From assembly GCF_018323885.1 (NCBI RefSeq), contig NZ_AP024585.1, positions 3,720,001 to 3,784,000 of the forward strand: DNA of 64,000 nt, read 5' to 3'. A program made the position numbers and the translations under genes. Positions 35,398 through 44,942 of this stretch are shown piece by piece. The notes beneath the pieces are model-generated. The model was not told where the DNA came from. It made no database searches and worked only from the letters and a program-made list of their open reading frames with translations. This DNA is from Citrobacter amalonaticus. Lineage in GTDB: Bacteria > Pseudomonadota > Gammaproteobacteria > Enterobacterales > Enterobacteriaceae. Each line of letters opens with the position of its first letter. Position 1 is the stretch's first letter.

Positions 35398-36411
35398 ATG
35401 ATAACAATGCTGGATGTTTCCCGTCGTGCCGGTGTCTCGAAAGCCACCGTTTCTCGTGTGCTGAACGGCACCGGTCAGGTCAAAGAAAGTACGCGTCAGA
35501 AAGTGTTTAAGGCGATGCAGGCGCTGGATTATCGTCCGAACTTTCTGGCCCGCTCGCTGGCGAACCGAACCAGCAACAGCATTGGGCTGGTTGTGTCGAC
35601 CTTTGATGGCTTCTACTTTGGCCGCCTGCTACAGCAGGCCTCGCGGCAGACTGAATCTCACGGCAAGCAGTTGATTGTGACCGATGGTCACGATACGCCG
35701 GAGCGCGAACAAGAAGCGGTGCAGATGCTGGCCGATCGGCAGTGCGACGCCATCATTCTCTACACCCGTTACATGAGCGAAAAAGCGATCCTCGCGCTGG
35801 CGGATTCGATCACGATGCCGTTGATTATCATTAACCGCGATGTCAGCCTGGCCCGCGAACGCGCCATCTTTTTTGAACAGGAAGACGCGGCATTTCAGGC
35901 GGTGGATTACCTGATTTCGCAAGGACATCGCGAGATAGCCTGTATTACCGTACCGGGACACACCCCGACCGGGAAGTCGCGTCTGATGGGCTATCGCAAG
36001 GCACTGGAAAAAAACGGTATCGACTGGGATCCGGCGAAGGTGAAATATGGTGATTCCAGCATGACGCGCGGCTATGACGCCTGTAATGAACTGTTGCAGG
36101 AAGGGGTAACGTTCAGCGCCCTGTTTGCCTGTAACGACGACATGGCGCTGGGTGCGTCGAAAGCCCTGCACCAGGCCGGGCTTAACATTCCGCAAGATGT
36201 GTCGCTGTTTGGGTTTGACGATGCGCCGAGTGCAAAATGGCTTGAACCGGGATTGTCGACGGTTTATCTCCCCATCGACACGATGATCACCACAGCCATC
36301 GATCAGGCGATCCGCATGGTCAATGGCGAAGAAATTGAACCGATCCCGCCCTTTACCGGCACGCTGGTGTTGCGTGATTCGGTCACCACCGGGCCGTATT
36401 TTAAGGCATAA
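35398..36411 (+). CDS. LacI-family regulator cotranscribed with galR
   Basis: A 337-residue repressor-type protein with HTH MLDVSRRAGVSKATVSRVLN and hinge helix PNFLARSLANR, then a sugar-binding domain (about 60-330). By eye it is closer to AscG-type repressors than to GalR. It starts 13 bp after galR with AGGA seven bases before ATG 35398, so it shares the galR transcript. No sugar-utilisation genes are beside it; the next gene, lysA, is convergent. Its effector and targets are unknown; Salmonella, as I recall, has a similar gene in this place. Confidence 0.88.
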   Translation: MITMLDVSRRAGVSKATVSRVLNGTGQVKESTRQKVFKAMQALDYRPNFLARSLANRTSNSIGLVVSTFDGFYFGRLLQQASRQTESHGKQLIVTDGHDTPEREQEAVQMLADRQCDAIILYTRYMSEKAILALADSITMPLIIINRDVSLARERAIFFEQEDAAFQAVDYLISQGHREIACITVPGHTPTGKSRLMGYRKALEKNGIDWDPAKVKYGDSSMTRGYDACNELLQEGVTFSALFACNDDMALGASKALHQAGLNIPQDVSLFGFDDAPSAKWLEPGLSTVYLPIDTMITTAIDQAIRMVNGEEIEPIPPFTGTLVLRDSVTTGPYFKA

Positions 36412-36436
36412 ATCGTAACGCTATCTGCGCGACGCA

Positions 36437-36514
36437 AGGCCTGATGGCACTTCGCTTATCAGGCCTGCAGACGACGGTAACTCCGCAGCTCGGATAAGCC
36501 GCCGCCCGACAAGA
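36437..36514. repeat. REP elements between the LacI-family gene and lysA
   Basis: GGCCTGATGGCACTTCGC followed by TTATCAGGCCTGC forms one palindrome (36438-36467), and TCGGATAAGCCGCCGCCCGACA (about 36490-36511) a second half-unit. They fill the 105 bp between convergent genes. Confidence 0.65.
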
Positions 36515-36516
36515 AA

Positions 36517-37779
36517 TCAAAACACTTCCAGCGCCAACAGCTCTTCAATGGTCTGGCGACGGCGAATCAGTCGCGCCTGACCGTTGTCAAATAATACTTC
36601 CGGCAGCAGCGGACGGCTATTGTAGTTCGACGACATTGAGGCGCCGTAGGCGCCGGTATCATGCAACACCAGATAATCGCCCGGCACCACCGCTGGCAGC
36701 GCGCGGGTTTCCACCTTGCCGCCCTCCTGCTGGGTAAAGACGTCGCCGGATTCACACAGCGGTCCTGCGACGACCGTGTCGACCCGCGGCGCGTTCTCCA
36801 GTGAACGACCATCCGCCGCCAGCGCGGTAATATGGTGATAACTGCCATACATTGCCGGGCGTATCAGATCGTTAAAGCCCGCATCCACCAGCACAAAATG
36901 ACGACTGCCCATCTGCTTCACGCTGCGTACCTGAGTGACCAGCACGCCTGACTGAGCGACGAGAAAACGTCCTGGCTCAATTTCCAGCTTTACGTGATGC
37001 CCCAGATGACGGGCGATATGCTCGCGCGCGGCATTCCACAGACCAAAGTAATGCCGGGTATCCACCGCCTCTTCGTCATCGTGATAAGGGATCGACAGAC
37101 CGCCGCCGGCGGAGATCGCCTCCAGATCCTGGCCGAAATCCACCACCTGACGCACCATCGCGCCGCACACTTGCTCCAGATGACCATAGTCAACACCTGA
37201 ACCAATATGCATGTGGATACCCACCAGCTTCAGTTGATGGCGCTGCATCACCGCCAGCGCCTGCGGCAAATCGGTATGCCAGATACCGTGTTTGCTGTTT
37301 TCGCCGCCGGTATTGGTTTTCTGGCTGTGGCCGTGACCAAAGCCCGGATTAACGCGCAGCCAGACGCGATGGCCCGGAGAGACCTGTCCAAGCTGATCGA
37401 GCATATCAACGGAACCGGCGTTGACCGGAATGCGTAATTCGCTGACGCGGGCCAGGGTGGCGTTATCAATCACATCGGCAGTAAATACGATGTCATCCGG
37501 ATGCGTTTGCGGATCATATCCCGCCGCCAGCGCACGCTCAATTTCGCCTAACGATACGGAGTCCACTTTGACGCCCTGTTCACGCATTAAGCGCAGAATA
37601 TGAATATTGGAACAGGCCTTCTGCGCGAAGCGCACCACATCAAACTGTTGCAGTGCCGCAATCTGACGACGGATGATCTGCGCGTCGTAAACCCAGACCG
37701 GGCAACCAAATTCGGCTGGCAACCTGAGCAGGTTTTCCGCGGTGAGATCGGTATCGGTGCAATACAGTGAATGAGGCAT
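36517..37779 (-). CDS. lysA: LysA diaminopimelate decarboxylase
   Basis: A 420-residue PLP enzyme of the alanine-racemase fold that converts meso-diaminopimelate to L-lysine. The PLP lysine is in VRFAQKACSN, and the dimer-interface catalytic Cys region reads AGPLCESGDVF. Same length as E. coli. It diverges from its activator lysR; the 117-bp gap (37780-37896) would hold the LysR sites. Confidence 0.97.
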   Translation of the reverse strand: MPHSLYCTDTDLTAENLLRLPAEFGCPVWVYDAQIIRRQIAALQQFDVVRFAQKACSNIHILRLMREQGVKVDSVSLGEIERALAAGYDPQTHPDDIVFTADVIDNATLARVSELRIPVNAGSVDMLDQLGQVSPGHRVWLRVNPGFGHGHSQKTNTGGENSKHGIWHTDLPQALAVMQRHQLKLVGIHMHIGSGVDYGHLEQVCGAMVRQVVDFGQDLEAISAGGGLSIPYHDDEEAVDTRHYFGLWNAAREHIARHLGHHVKLEIEPGRFLVAQSGVLVTQVRSVKQMGSRHFVLVDAGFNDLIRPAMYGSYHHITALAADGRSLENAPRVDTVVAGPLCESGDVFTQQEGGKVETRALPAVVPGDYLVLHDTGAYGASMSSNYNSRPLLPEVLFDNGQARLIRRRQTIEELLALEVF

Positions 37780-37896
37780 AACAGGCTCCGGACATGACGT
37801 TTTTTATGATTACGCCACAGTACGAAGAGAATAAAAAATATCGTTTTATACCGACTCTATGCAAAAATGATATGGTTTTAATCCTGCGAGGTGATG

Positions 37897-38832
37897 ATGG
37901 CTGCCGTTAACTTACGTCATATTGAAATCTTTCATGCGGTCATGACCGCCGGAAACCTGACCGAAGCCGCGCGGTTGCTGCATACGTCACAGCCCACCGT
38001 CAGCCGTGAACTGGCGCGCTTTGAAAAAGTGCTGGGATTAACCTTGTTCGAACGTACGCGCGGTCGCCTGCATCCGACGGTTCAGGGATTGCGTCTGTTC
38101 GAAGAAGTCCAGCGATCCTGGTACGGGCTGGACAGGATCGTCAGCGCAGCGGAAAGCCTGCGGGAGTTTCGCCAGGGGGAACTGTCGATAGTCTGCCTGC
38201 CGGTCTTTTCGCAGTCGCTGCTGCCCACGTTGATTCAGCCGTTTCTCGCCCGCTATCCGGACGTCAGCCTGAATATTGTCCCGCAGGAGTCACCCCTGCT
38301 TGAAGAGTGGCTTTCTGCCCAGCGCCACGATCTGGGGTTGACGGAAACACTGCACACGCCTGCCGGTACTGAACGTACGGAGCTCTTCTCGCTTGATGAA
38401 GTCTGCGTGCTGCCGCCGGGGCATCCGCTGGCGGAAAAGTCAGTATTAACGCCGCAGGATTTTCAGGGGGAGAATTACATCAGCCTGTCGCGCACGGACA
38501 GTTATCGGCAACTACTGGACACCCTGTTTAATGAGCACGACGTTAAACGGCGGATGGTGGTGGAGACTCACAGCGCGGCGTCAGTGTGCGCCATGGTGCG
38601 CGCCGGAGCCGGTCTTTCGGTGGTAAACCCGTTCACCGCTCTGGATTATGCGGCGAGCGGCGTAGTAGTGCGCCGTTTCAGTATTTCCGTGCCGTTTACC
38701 GTCAGCCTGGTGCGTCCCATCCATCGACCCGCCTCCGCGCTGGTCGAGGCCTTCAGCCATCATCTGCAAACCCGCCATCACCTCCTGGTGACAGCGCTGG
38801 AGCAGATCCTCGGGCCGGTTACGACAGCATAA
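37897..38832 (+). CDS. lysR: LysR activator of lysA
   Basis: A 311-residue LysR-type regulator, the founder of the family, that activates lysA when diaminopimelate is present and lysine is low. HTH about residues 5-64 ([20 protein letters not shown]). ATG 37897 follows GAGG at 5-bp spacing and gives the E. coli length; ATG and GTG codons just before it are rejected. Its last 14 bp overlap the 3' end of ygeA on the other strand. Confidence 0.96.
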   Translation: MAAVNLRHIEIFHAVMTAGNLTEAARLLHTSQPTVSRELARFEKVLGLTLFERTRGRLHPTVQGLRLFEEVQRSWYGLDRIVSAAESLREFRQGELSIVCLPVFSQSLLPTLIQPFLARYPDVSLNIVPQESPLLEEWLSAQRHDLGLTETLHTPAGTERTELFSLDEVCVLPPGHPLAEKSVLTPQDFQGENYISLSRTDSYRQLLDTLFNEHDVKRRMVVETHSAASVCAMVRAGAGLSVVNPFTALDYAASGVVVRRFSISVPFTVSLVRPIHRPASALVEAFSHHLQTRHHLLVTALEQILGPVTTA

Positions 38833-39511
38833 ACGTCACGGCGTCTGCGGCATGGATCGCGGCGGTGTCAAACACCGGGATCGGGCTACGCTCCACCGGC
38901 ACCAACAGACCAATCTCCGTGCAGCCAAAAATGACGCCCTCAGCCCCCTGTGCCGCCAGGGCTTCAATCACTTCCACATAGTACTGACGTGACGCTTCGG
39001 TAAACTGTCCGAGGCAAAGCTCATCAAAGATGACCCGGTTGATCATCGCCCGCGCATCCGCATCGGGTATCAGGCACTCAATGGCAAACTGCTGTTCCAG
39101 GCGGCCGCGATAAAAATCCTGCTCCATCGTGTAACGCGTTCCCAACAGCGCAACCCGGCGCATTCCCTGCGCGGAGATGACGCGCCCGGTCGCATCAGCA
39201 ATGTGTAAAAAAGGCAGCGAGCAGCGCGATTCAATGGCCTCCGCCACTTTGTGCATCGTGTTGGTACATAAGACGATCCCTTCCGCCCCCGCCTGCTGCA
39301 GCCCGATCGCGGCCTGCGCAAGAATGTCTCCGGCTTTATCCCACTCACCGCGACTCTGGCACGCTTCGATCTCGTGGAAGTCAACGCTGTGCAACAGCAG
39401 ACTCGCAGAATGAAGCCCACCCAGTTGTTGTTTGATCCCTTCGTTAATTAACCGGTAGTACGGGATGGTCGATTCCCAACTCATCCCGCCTAACAAGCCG
39501 ATCGTCTTCAT
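38819..39511 (-). CDS. ygeA: YgeA (RacD-like) amino-acid racemase
   Basis: A 230-residue Asp/Glu-racemase-superfamily protein with two catalytic cysteines in CTNTMH and GCTEIGLL. E. coli YgeA is a broad-specificity, PLP-independent amino-acid racemase. The ATG at 39511 ([15 protein letters not shown]) matches the family start and length; a 17-codon upstream extension is rejected. Tail-to-tail overlap with lysR. Confidence 0.92.
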   Translation of the reverse strand: MKTIGLLGGMSWESTIPYYRLINEGIKQQLGGLHSASLLLHSVDFHEIEACQSRGEWDKAGDILAQAAIGLQQAGAEGIVLCTNTMHKVAEAIESRCSLPFLHIADATGRVISAQGMRRVALLGTRYTMEQDFYRGRLEQQFAIECLIPDADARAMINRVIFDELCLGQFTEASRQYYVEVIEALAAQGAEGVIFGCTEIGLLVPVERSPIPVFDTAAIHAADAVTFMLS

Positions 39512-39616
39512 TACCTGCTCCTTCATCAGTGATTTACAGCAGTGAAGCAAACTTGTGATCAAGTTTCCAGTTCATTTGATCTCCCATTTTCTTTGCCACG
39601 CACCTGAGTTAGCTTT

Positions 39617-39635
39617 AATGAAACATTGTTTCAAA
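39617..39635 (+). promoter_or_regulatory. KdgR operator before the cupin gene
   Basis: AATGAAACATTGTTTCAAA is a near-perfect copy of the KdgR palindrome (AATGAAA-N5-TTTCATT), 15 bp before the ATG of the cupin gene. KdgR is the repressor of hexuronate/pectin catabolism relieved by 2-keto-3-deoxygluconate. Confidence 0.75.
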
Positions 39636-39649
39636 CAATAGGATCCCAC

Positions 39650-39976
39650 ATGTTTGTTTTCCATAACGAGACGACGCTTGACGATCTGGGTAATGGCGTC
39701 ACTCGCCGTATCCTCGCGCATAACGGCAAACTGATGGCTGTCGAGGTTAACTTTGAGCAAGGGGCGATTGGCCCGCTGCATCACCATCCACATGAACAAC
39801 TGACCTACGTGTTATCCGGTGAATTTGAATTTACTATCGGTGACGAGAAGCAGGTGGTACGCGCGGGGGATACGTTGTATAAGCAGCCAAATATTGTTCA
39901 CGGCTGTGTCTGCCTGAAGCCGGGAACACTGCTGGATACCTTTACGCCGGTTCGCGAAGATTTTCTCAACGCCTGA
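39650..39976 (+). CDS. kdgF: KdgF-like cupin, unsaturated uronate linearisation
   Basis: A 108-residue single-domain cupin with the metal-binding motif LHHHPHEQLTYVLSGEFEF (His46, His48 and Gln50 as likely ligands) and a later His84. KdgF proteins of this size convert 4,5-unsaturated galacturonate or related monouronates to the linear ketone that KduI uses. The KdgR operator upstream and convergent kduD-kduI support that job. E. coli K-12 has araE here instead. The ATG at 39650 is chosen because an upstream start at 39626 lies inside the operator. Assigned from family and context. Confidence 0.8.
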   Translation: MFVFHNETTLDDLGNGVTRRILAHNGKLMAVEVNFEQGAIGPLHHHPHEQLTYVLSGEFEFTIGDEKQVVRAGDTLYKQPNIVHGCVCLKPGTLLDTFTPVREDFLNA

Positions 39977-39990
39977 TTTCATCAATAAAA

Positions 39991-40015
39991 AAACCCTGCG
40001 CGAAGGCAGGGTTTT
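39991..40015. terminator. Bidirectional terminator between kdgF and kduD
   Basis: AAACCCTGC-loop-GCAGGGTTTT with an A run on one side and a T run on the other, between two convergent genes. Confidence 0.8.
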
Positions 40016-40034
40016 GTCAGCAAGCGGGCGCGAA

Positions 40035-40796
40035 TTAACGTGCCAGCCAGCCACCGTCAACCGCCACGGTATAGCCGTTGATGTAATCAGATGCGCTGGA
40101 GGCCAGGAAGACCACCGGCCCCATCAGATCGCTCGGCAGACCCCAACGTCCTGCCGGGATACGGTCGAGGATTTCAGCGCTACGCTGCTCATCGGCGCGC
40201 AGTTGCTGGGTATTGTTGGTCGCCATGTAACCCGGTGCGATCGCGTTGACGTTGATGTTGTGCTTCGCCCACTCGTTCGCCATCAGACGGGTCACCCCCA
40301 TTACGCCACTTTTGGAAGCCGTGTAAGACGGGACGCGGATACCGCCCTGGAAGGAGAGCATGGAGGCGATATTGATGATTTTGCCGCCGTTACCCTGTGC
40401 GATGAAGTGTTTGGCCGCCGCCTGCGACATAAAGAACACGCTCTTGATGTTCAGGTTCATCACGTCATCCCAGTCTTTTTCGCTGAAATTGATCGCGTCT
40501 TCGCGGCGGATCAGACCCGCGTTGTTGACCAGAATATCGATATGGCCGAACTCAGCAACCGCACGCTCCAGCAGTGCCGGGATCCCGTCGATCTGACGCA
40601 GATCGGCGGTCAGACTCAAAAAACGACGGCCCAGAGCGGTCACACGCTCAATGGTTTCGGTCGGTTCAACGATGTTAATCCCGACGATATCGCAGCCCGC
40701 TTCCGCCAGACCGAGCGCCATGCCCTGGCCCAGACCGGTATCACAACCGGTCACGACAGCGACTTTACCTTCGAGAGAGAATGCATTCAAAATCAT
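40035..40796 (-). CDS. kduD: KduD 2-dehydro-3-deoxy-D-gluconate 5-dehydrogenase
   Basis: A 253-residue short-chain dehydrogenase with the cofactor motif TGCDTGLGQG (about 15-24) and active site Ser plus YTASK. It reduces 2,5-diketo-3-deoxygluconate to 2-keto-3-deoxygluconate with NADH, after KduI. Starts 55 bp after kduI on the same strand. Same length as E. coli. Confidence 0.95.
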   Translation of the reverse strand: MILNAFSLEGKVAVVTGCDTGLGQGMALGLAEAGCDIVGINIVEPTETIERVTALGRRFLSLTADLRQIDGIPALLERAVAEFGHIDILVNNAGLIRREDAINFSEKDWDDVMNLNIKSVFFMSQAAAKHFIAQGNGGKIINIASMLSFQGGIRVPSYTASKSGVMGVTRLMANEWAKHNINVNAIAPGYMATNNTQQLRADEQRSAEILDRIPAGRWGLPSDLMGPVVFLASSASDYINGYTVAVDGGWLAR

Positions 40797-40851
40797 TGTA
40801 AATCCTTAGTTTTTCATACCTGTCACGGACAGGCGTTATGAGCGCCCGCGA

Positions 40852-41688
40852 CTAACGCAGATCTTTCACCGCAACGTGGTCCATATCATCAAAGACCTGG
40901 TTTTCACCGACCATGCCCCAGATGAAGGTATAGGCTTTGGTGCCCACCCCGGAATGGATCGACCAGCTTGGCGAAATGACGGCCTGCTCGTTATGCATAA
41001 CGATATGACGCGTTTCCTGAGGCTGCCCCATCATATGGAAGACACAGGTGTCTTCTTCCATATTGAAATAGAAGTACACTTCCATACGGCGTTCATGGGT
41101 GTGGCACGGCATGGTGTTCCACAGGTTGCCCGGTGCCAGTTCGGTAAGGCCCATACTCAGTTGGCAGGTTTCCAGTACATCCGGCACGAAATATTTATTG
41201 ATGGTGCGACGGTTGCTGGTGAGATTGTCACCTAATGTCACAGGCGCGACATCAGCAGGCGTCACTTTTTTGGTGGGATACGTGGTATGCGCCGGTGCGC
41301 AGTTATAATAGAACTTGGCTGGCGTTGCGCTATCGACGCTGGCGAAAACCACTTCTTTCGCCCCTTTGCCAACATACAGCGCATCGCGGTGGCCGATCTC
41401 ATAACATTGACCGTCGACGGTGATAGTGCCCGCGCCGCCGATGTTGATCACACCCAGTTCTCGACGTTCCAGAAAATAGGTTACGCCAAGCTGTTTACCG
41501 ACTTCACCGCCAACGGAGACCGTTTTTGCCACCGGCATAATGCCACCGACGATGATGCGGTCAATGTGGCTGTAAACCATCGTGTATTCGTCAGCCACGA
41601 ACACTTTCTCAACCAAAAACTCCTTGCGTAGCCCCTGGGTATCCAGTGTTTTGGCGTGCGCGCTGTGAATACTTTGTCTTACGTCCAC
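40852..41688 (-). CDS. kduI: KduI 5-dehydro-4-deoxy-D-glucuronate isomerase
   Basis: A 278-residue zinc cupin that isomerises 5-keto-4-deoxyuronate to 2,5-diketo-3-deoxygluconate. Zinc ligands lie in [16 protein letters not shown] (His196, His198, Glu203) with a late His in WSIHSGVG. Same length as E. coli. First gene of the kduI-kduD unit; a KdgR box and possible CRP site lie upstream. Confidence 0.96.
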   Translation of the reverse strand: MDVRQSIHSAHAKTLDTQGLRKEFLVEKVFVADEYTMVYSHIDRIIVGGIMPVAKTVSVGGEVGKQLGVTYFLERRELGVINIGGAGTITVDGQCYEIGHRDALYVGKGAKEVVFASVDSATPAKFYYNCAPAHTTYPTKKVTPADVAPVTLGDNLTSNRRTINKYFVPDVLETCQLSMGLTELAPGNLWNTMPCHTHERRMEVYFYFNMEEDTCVFHMMGQPQETRHIVMHNEQAVISPSWSIHSGVGTKAYTFIWGMVGENQVFDDMDHVAVKDLR

Positions 41689-41798
41689 ATTTACCTCCAG
41701 TGATGTACTGAGCGGGAATCCCTCAACGGAGAGCGAAACGCTGTTCCGTTTTACGTTATGCGCCCATGATAGTCTTCCGGGGATTCGTTTTCAATTAC

Positions 41799-41818
41799 AA
41801 ATAAAACATCGTTTCACT
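41799..41818 (-). promoter_or_regulatory. KdgR operator before kduI
   Basis: AAATAAAACATCGTTTCACT fits the KdgR palindrome (A/T-rich AAAAC...GTTTCA core), about 111 bp before kduI. A weak CRP-like site, TGTAA-N6-TCACG at 41843-41858, lies just further upstream. The rest of the 390-bp gap (41689-42078) shows only an imperfect hairpin (ATGCCGC...GCGGCAT, about 42017-42042) near the yqeF end. Confidence 0.6.
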
Positions 41819-42078
41819 TTTTCTGCATCTTATTATCAAAAGTGTAATTCCGATCACGATCGATTCATTCCGTGATTAAGAGCAGGAGGAAAATGGTATA
41901 GAAAAACAATGAAATAGGCGTTATCCCTGAGTTTTCGACGCCCTGACTTGCGGGTAAACGGCTGTCAGTTCATTCGCTTAACGCGAAAATAAGAAGGAAG
42001 GAGAAACAAAACGCAGCCATGCCGCCACGATTATCGTGCGGCATAACGGGGGGAGTGAAGAGGAGAGAAAAAGAGGCG

Positions 42079-43257
42079 TTAATCGCGCTCAATGGCTAAC
42101 GCCACGCCTTGCCCGCCGCCAATGCACAGCGTTGCCAGACCTTTGCGGGCATTACGTTTGACCATTTCGTGAACCAGAGAAACCAGAATACGACAGCCGG
42201 ACGCGCCAATCGGGTGACCAAGGGCAATCGCGCCGCCGTTGACGTTCACCCGTCGCTCGTCCCATTCCAGCATTTTGCCGACCGAAAGCGCCTGGGCGGC
42301 AAACGCCTCATTTGCTTCAATGAGATCCACATCGGCCAGTTGCCAGCCGACCCGCTCCAGACAACGGCGAGTGGCATACACAGGGGCGATCCCCATCAAC
42401 GCAGGATCCACGCCGACGCTGGCAAAGGCGCGGATGCGCGCCAGCACAGGCAGGTTCAACTCCAGCGCTTTGGACTCGCTCATCATCATTACCGCTGCCG
42501 CGCCATCATTTATAGAAGAGGCATTGCCGGCGGTTACCGACCCCTGCAGTTCAAACGCCGGATCCAGACGCGCCAGGCCTTCTGCGCTGGCATCCGTACG
42601 CGGCTGCTCATCGGTATCAATGATCACGGTTTGCCCATTACGCTGGGTGGTGACCGGGACGATTTCCGCTTTAAAGCGACCAGCATCGATGGCCGCGCGT
42701 GCCTTTTGCTGTGAACTGAGCGCATACGCATCCTGCAGTTCCCGACTGATGCCATATTCACGCGCCAGATTCTCTGCGGTCACACCCATATGGTAATCAT
42801 TGAAGGCATCCCACAGGCCGTCGTGTACCAGGCTGTCGACGAGCTGGCTGTTGCCCAGTTGCGCGCCGGTTCGGCTGTCGGTGAGTACATGTGGCGCACG
42901 GCTCATGTTCTCTTGCCCACCGGCAATCACAATATCCGCTTCACCGCACTGGATCGCCTGCGTGGCAAGATGCAGCGCTTTCAGCCCCGAGCCGCAGACG
43001 TCGTTAATGGTGATAGCAGAAACCGTGTTCGGTAATCCCCCTTTGATCGCTGACTGACGCGCCGGGTTTTGTCCCGCCCCCGCCGTCAACACCTGTCCGA
43101 GGATCACTTCATCAACGGCATGCGCATTCACGCCGCTGCCTTCAATCAACGCTTTGACCACCATACTGCCCAGTTCAACGGCAGAATGACGCGCCAGCGT
43201 CCCCTGAAAACAACCAATTGGCGTACGCAACGCCCCGACGATCACCACCTCTTTCAT
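42079..43257 (-). CDS. yqeF: YqeF acetyl-CoA acetyltransferase (thiolase)
   Basis: A 392-residue thiolase II with the acyl-accepting Cys in NDVCGSGLKALHL (near 88), the His motif in EANEAFAAQ, and C-terminal GHPIGASGCR and CIGGGQG motifs. It condenses or cleaves acetoacetyl-CoA. The ATG at 43257 (MKEVVIVGALRTPIG) fits E. coli; an eight-codon upstream extension is rejected. Monocistronic by position. Confidence 0.94.
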   Translation of the reverse strand: MKEVVIVGALRTPIGCFQGTLARHSAVELGSMVVKALIEGSGVNAHAVDEVILGQVLTAGAGQNPARQSAIKGGLPNTVSAITINDVCGSGLKALHLATQAIQCGEADIVIAGGQENMSRAPHVLTDSRTGAQLGNSQLVDSLVHDGLWDAFNDYHMGVTAENLAREYGISRELQDAYALSSQQKARAAIDAGRFKAEIVPVTTQRNGQTVIIDTDEQPRTDASAEGLARLDPAFELQGSVTAGNASSINDGAAAVMMMSESKALELNLPVLARIRAFASVGVDPALMGIAPVYATRRCLERVGWQLADVDLIEANEAFAAQALSVGKMLEWDERRVNVNGGAIALGHPIGASGCRILVSLVHEMVKRNARKGLATLCIGGGQGVALAIERD

Positions 43258-43368
43258 TACGACCTCAGCGCAAAATAACACCGCAATAGTAGAGGATTGT
43301 TAAAAATAGTTATCCTGATTGTTTAAGAAAGGTGAGTTTTATCACAAAGGAAATCGTTATCACGCCTC

Positions 43369-44244
43369 TCAGCCCGGGACACTGCCTTGCTGTAAATGGT
43401 ATCTCAGCCAACTCCCTGCCACACCGGGCGGGGATTTTTTGTTCCAGAGCAGATCGATGGCGATCGCTTTCGGCCATCCCGGGACAGCCAGTTGCACCAG
43501 CGGTTTTTCCGCCGCAAACTCCTCCACCAGTGCACACGGAAGCGCGCACCAGCCAAACCCCTGTACCGCCATACTCAACAACAACAAATAGTTCGGCGCA
43601 GACCAGACCGGGCCGCGGGCAAGCTGGGCACCATGGTCGATATAGGTGTTAAGGCGCAATTCACGCCAGGTATGCAGTTGATCCCATTGCAGTTTCTTCT
43701 CTTTCGCCAGCGGATGGGACGCGGCAACGTAAAGTCCCATCCACGTTTGCATCGGCAAGCGCGTCGCACCGATATCGGTGGGATAGTGGTCTCTGGCTTC
43801 AATCAAACCAACCTGCGCCCGCTCTTTTTGCAGCAGATCGATAACGTCCACATCCTCACCAATCAGACATTCAAATTCGGTATGTGGAAACTGGCGATCA
43901 AACTGCACCATCAGTTCCTCCAGCACGTCGGGGTGTAACGTGTCGGAGAGCACAAACGTCAGACGCGCTTCGGTTTCGCCAGCCAGCGAAAGCGCCACCT
44001 CATCGAGACGTTCGCTGGCCGACAGAATCGCCTGAACGTAACCAAGTACTTTCTTGCCTTCTTCCGTTAGCACCGGCTGACGCGAAGAGCGGTCAAAAAG
44101 CGAAACGCCAAGATCGGCTTCAAGGTGAGCGATCGCCGTGCTAATGGTGGACTGACTTTTCCGCAGTCTGCGTGCCGCCGCCGAGAACGAGCCACAGGAA
44201 ACGGTCTCGACAAATGCGGTTAAGGCTTCAGGTGAGTAACGCAT
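43369..44244 (-). CDS. LysR-family regulator divergent from PACE efflux gene
   Basis: A 291-residue LysR-type protein with winged HTH about residues 5-62 (FSAAARRLRKSQSTISTAIA) and a substrate-binding-like effector domain. It diverges from a PACE-family efflux gene across 101 bp, the layout of aceR-aceI in Acinetobacter, so it probably controls that gene. E. coli K-12 has neither gene between yqeF and yqeG. No close named relative is recognised. Confidence 0.85.
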   Translation of the reverse strand: MRYSPEALTAFVETVSCGSFSAAARRLRKSQSTISTAIAHLEADLGVSLFDRSSRQPVLTEEGKKVLGYVQAILSASERLDEVALSLAGETEARLTFVLSDTLHPDVLEELMVQFDRQFPHTEFECLIGEDVDVIDLLQKERAQVGLIEARDHYPTDIGATRLPMQTWMGLYVAASHPLAKEKKLQWDQLHTWRELRLNTYIDHGAQLARGPVWSAPNYLLLLSMAVQGFGWCALPCALVEEFAAEKPLVQLAVPGWPKAIAIDLLWNKKSPPGVAGSWLRYHLQQGSVPG

Positions 44245-44345
44245 GAACTATCTACTTTATCGATGGATACTATCTTTTAGATATCACATAAAACGATAAA
44301 ATTCCCCCTATTCCGTTATCCGGGCGTTTTCAAGAAAGGTAAGTT

Positions 44346-44801
44346 ATGCAACACAATGCAGTTCAACGTCGTTCATTACTGGAGCGTGTCTTTCACGCCG
44401 TCTGTTTTGAAGGGATCGCTACGGCGATCCTGGCTCCCACCACGGCCTGGTTGATGCAACGATCGGTGCTGGAAATGGGCGGACTGACAATCCTGCTGGC
44501 GACCACGGCGATGATCTGGAACATCATCTACAACGCGCTGTTTGACCGTTTCTGGCCTTCACATCTGGTGACACGAACGGCGAAAGTGCGTGCGTTTCAC
44601 GCGCTGGGGTTTGAAAGCGGCTTTATCGTCATCGGCGTGAGTATCGTGGCGTATGTACTGAACGTTAGCCTGATACAGGCCTTTACGCTGGAGATCGGCT
44701 TCTTCCTGTTCTTCCTGCCCTACACCATGTTCTATAACTGGGCTTATGACACGTTGCGCGTACGCTTTGTGAGGCGTCGCGAACCGCGCGTGACTGCCTG
44801 A
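44346..44801 (+). CDS. PACE-family efflux transporter
   Basis: A 151-residue membrane protein with four transmembrane segments in two tandem bacterial transmembrane pair domains; the N-terminal one carries Glu in FHAVCFEGIAT and the pattern WNIIYNALFDRFWP is typical, repeated in weaker form as YNWAYDTLR. PACE proteins (AceI type) are proton-coupled exporters of short diamines and biguanides such as chlorhexidine. Divergent LysR gene as likely regulator. A palindrome (TTGCCGGAA...TTCCGGCAA, 44816-44842) lies just after the stop. Confidence 0.88.
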   Translation: MQHNAVQRRSLLERVFHAVCFEGIATAILAPTTAWLMQRSVLEMGGLTILLATTAMIWNIIYNALFDRFWPSHLVTRTAKVRAFHALGFESGFIVIGVSIVAYVLNVSLIQAFTLEIGFFLFFLPYTMFYNWAYDTLRVRFVRRREPRVTA

Positions 44802-44942
44802 TAACTCACATTTTTGCCGGAATCCGCGCGGTTCCGGCAAGACCTGTTGCCCCCCTTCTCCCGTTCAGTCCTCACGCCCACCCGCTCATTTATGGTAAAT
44901 TGCGCTTCTTTTTGTTTATTTTATAGTTGATACGTTCAAGAA

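Noticed and set aside
44816..44842. TTGCCGGAA/TTCCGGCAA palindrome after the PACE gene as a terminator
   Set aside because: Perfect 9-bp arms but no T run follows on the plus strand, so it is noted only as a palindrome.
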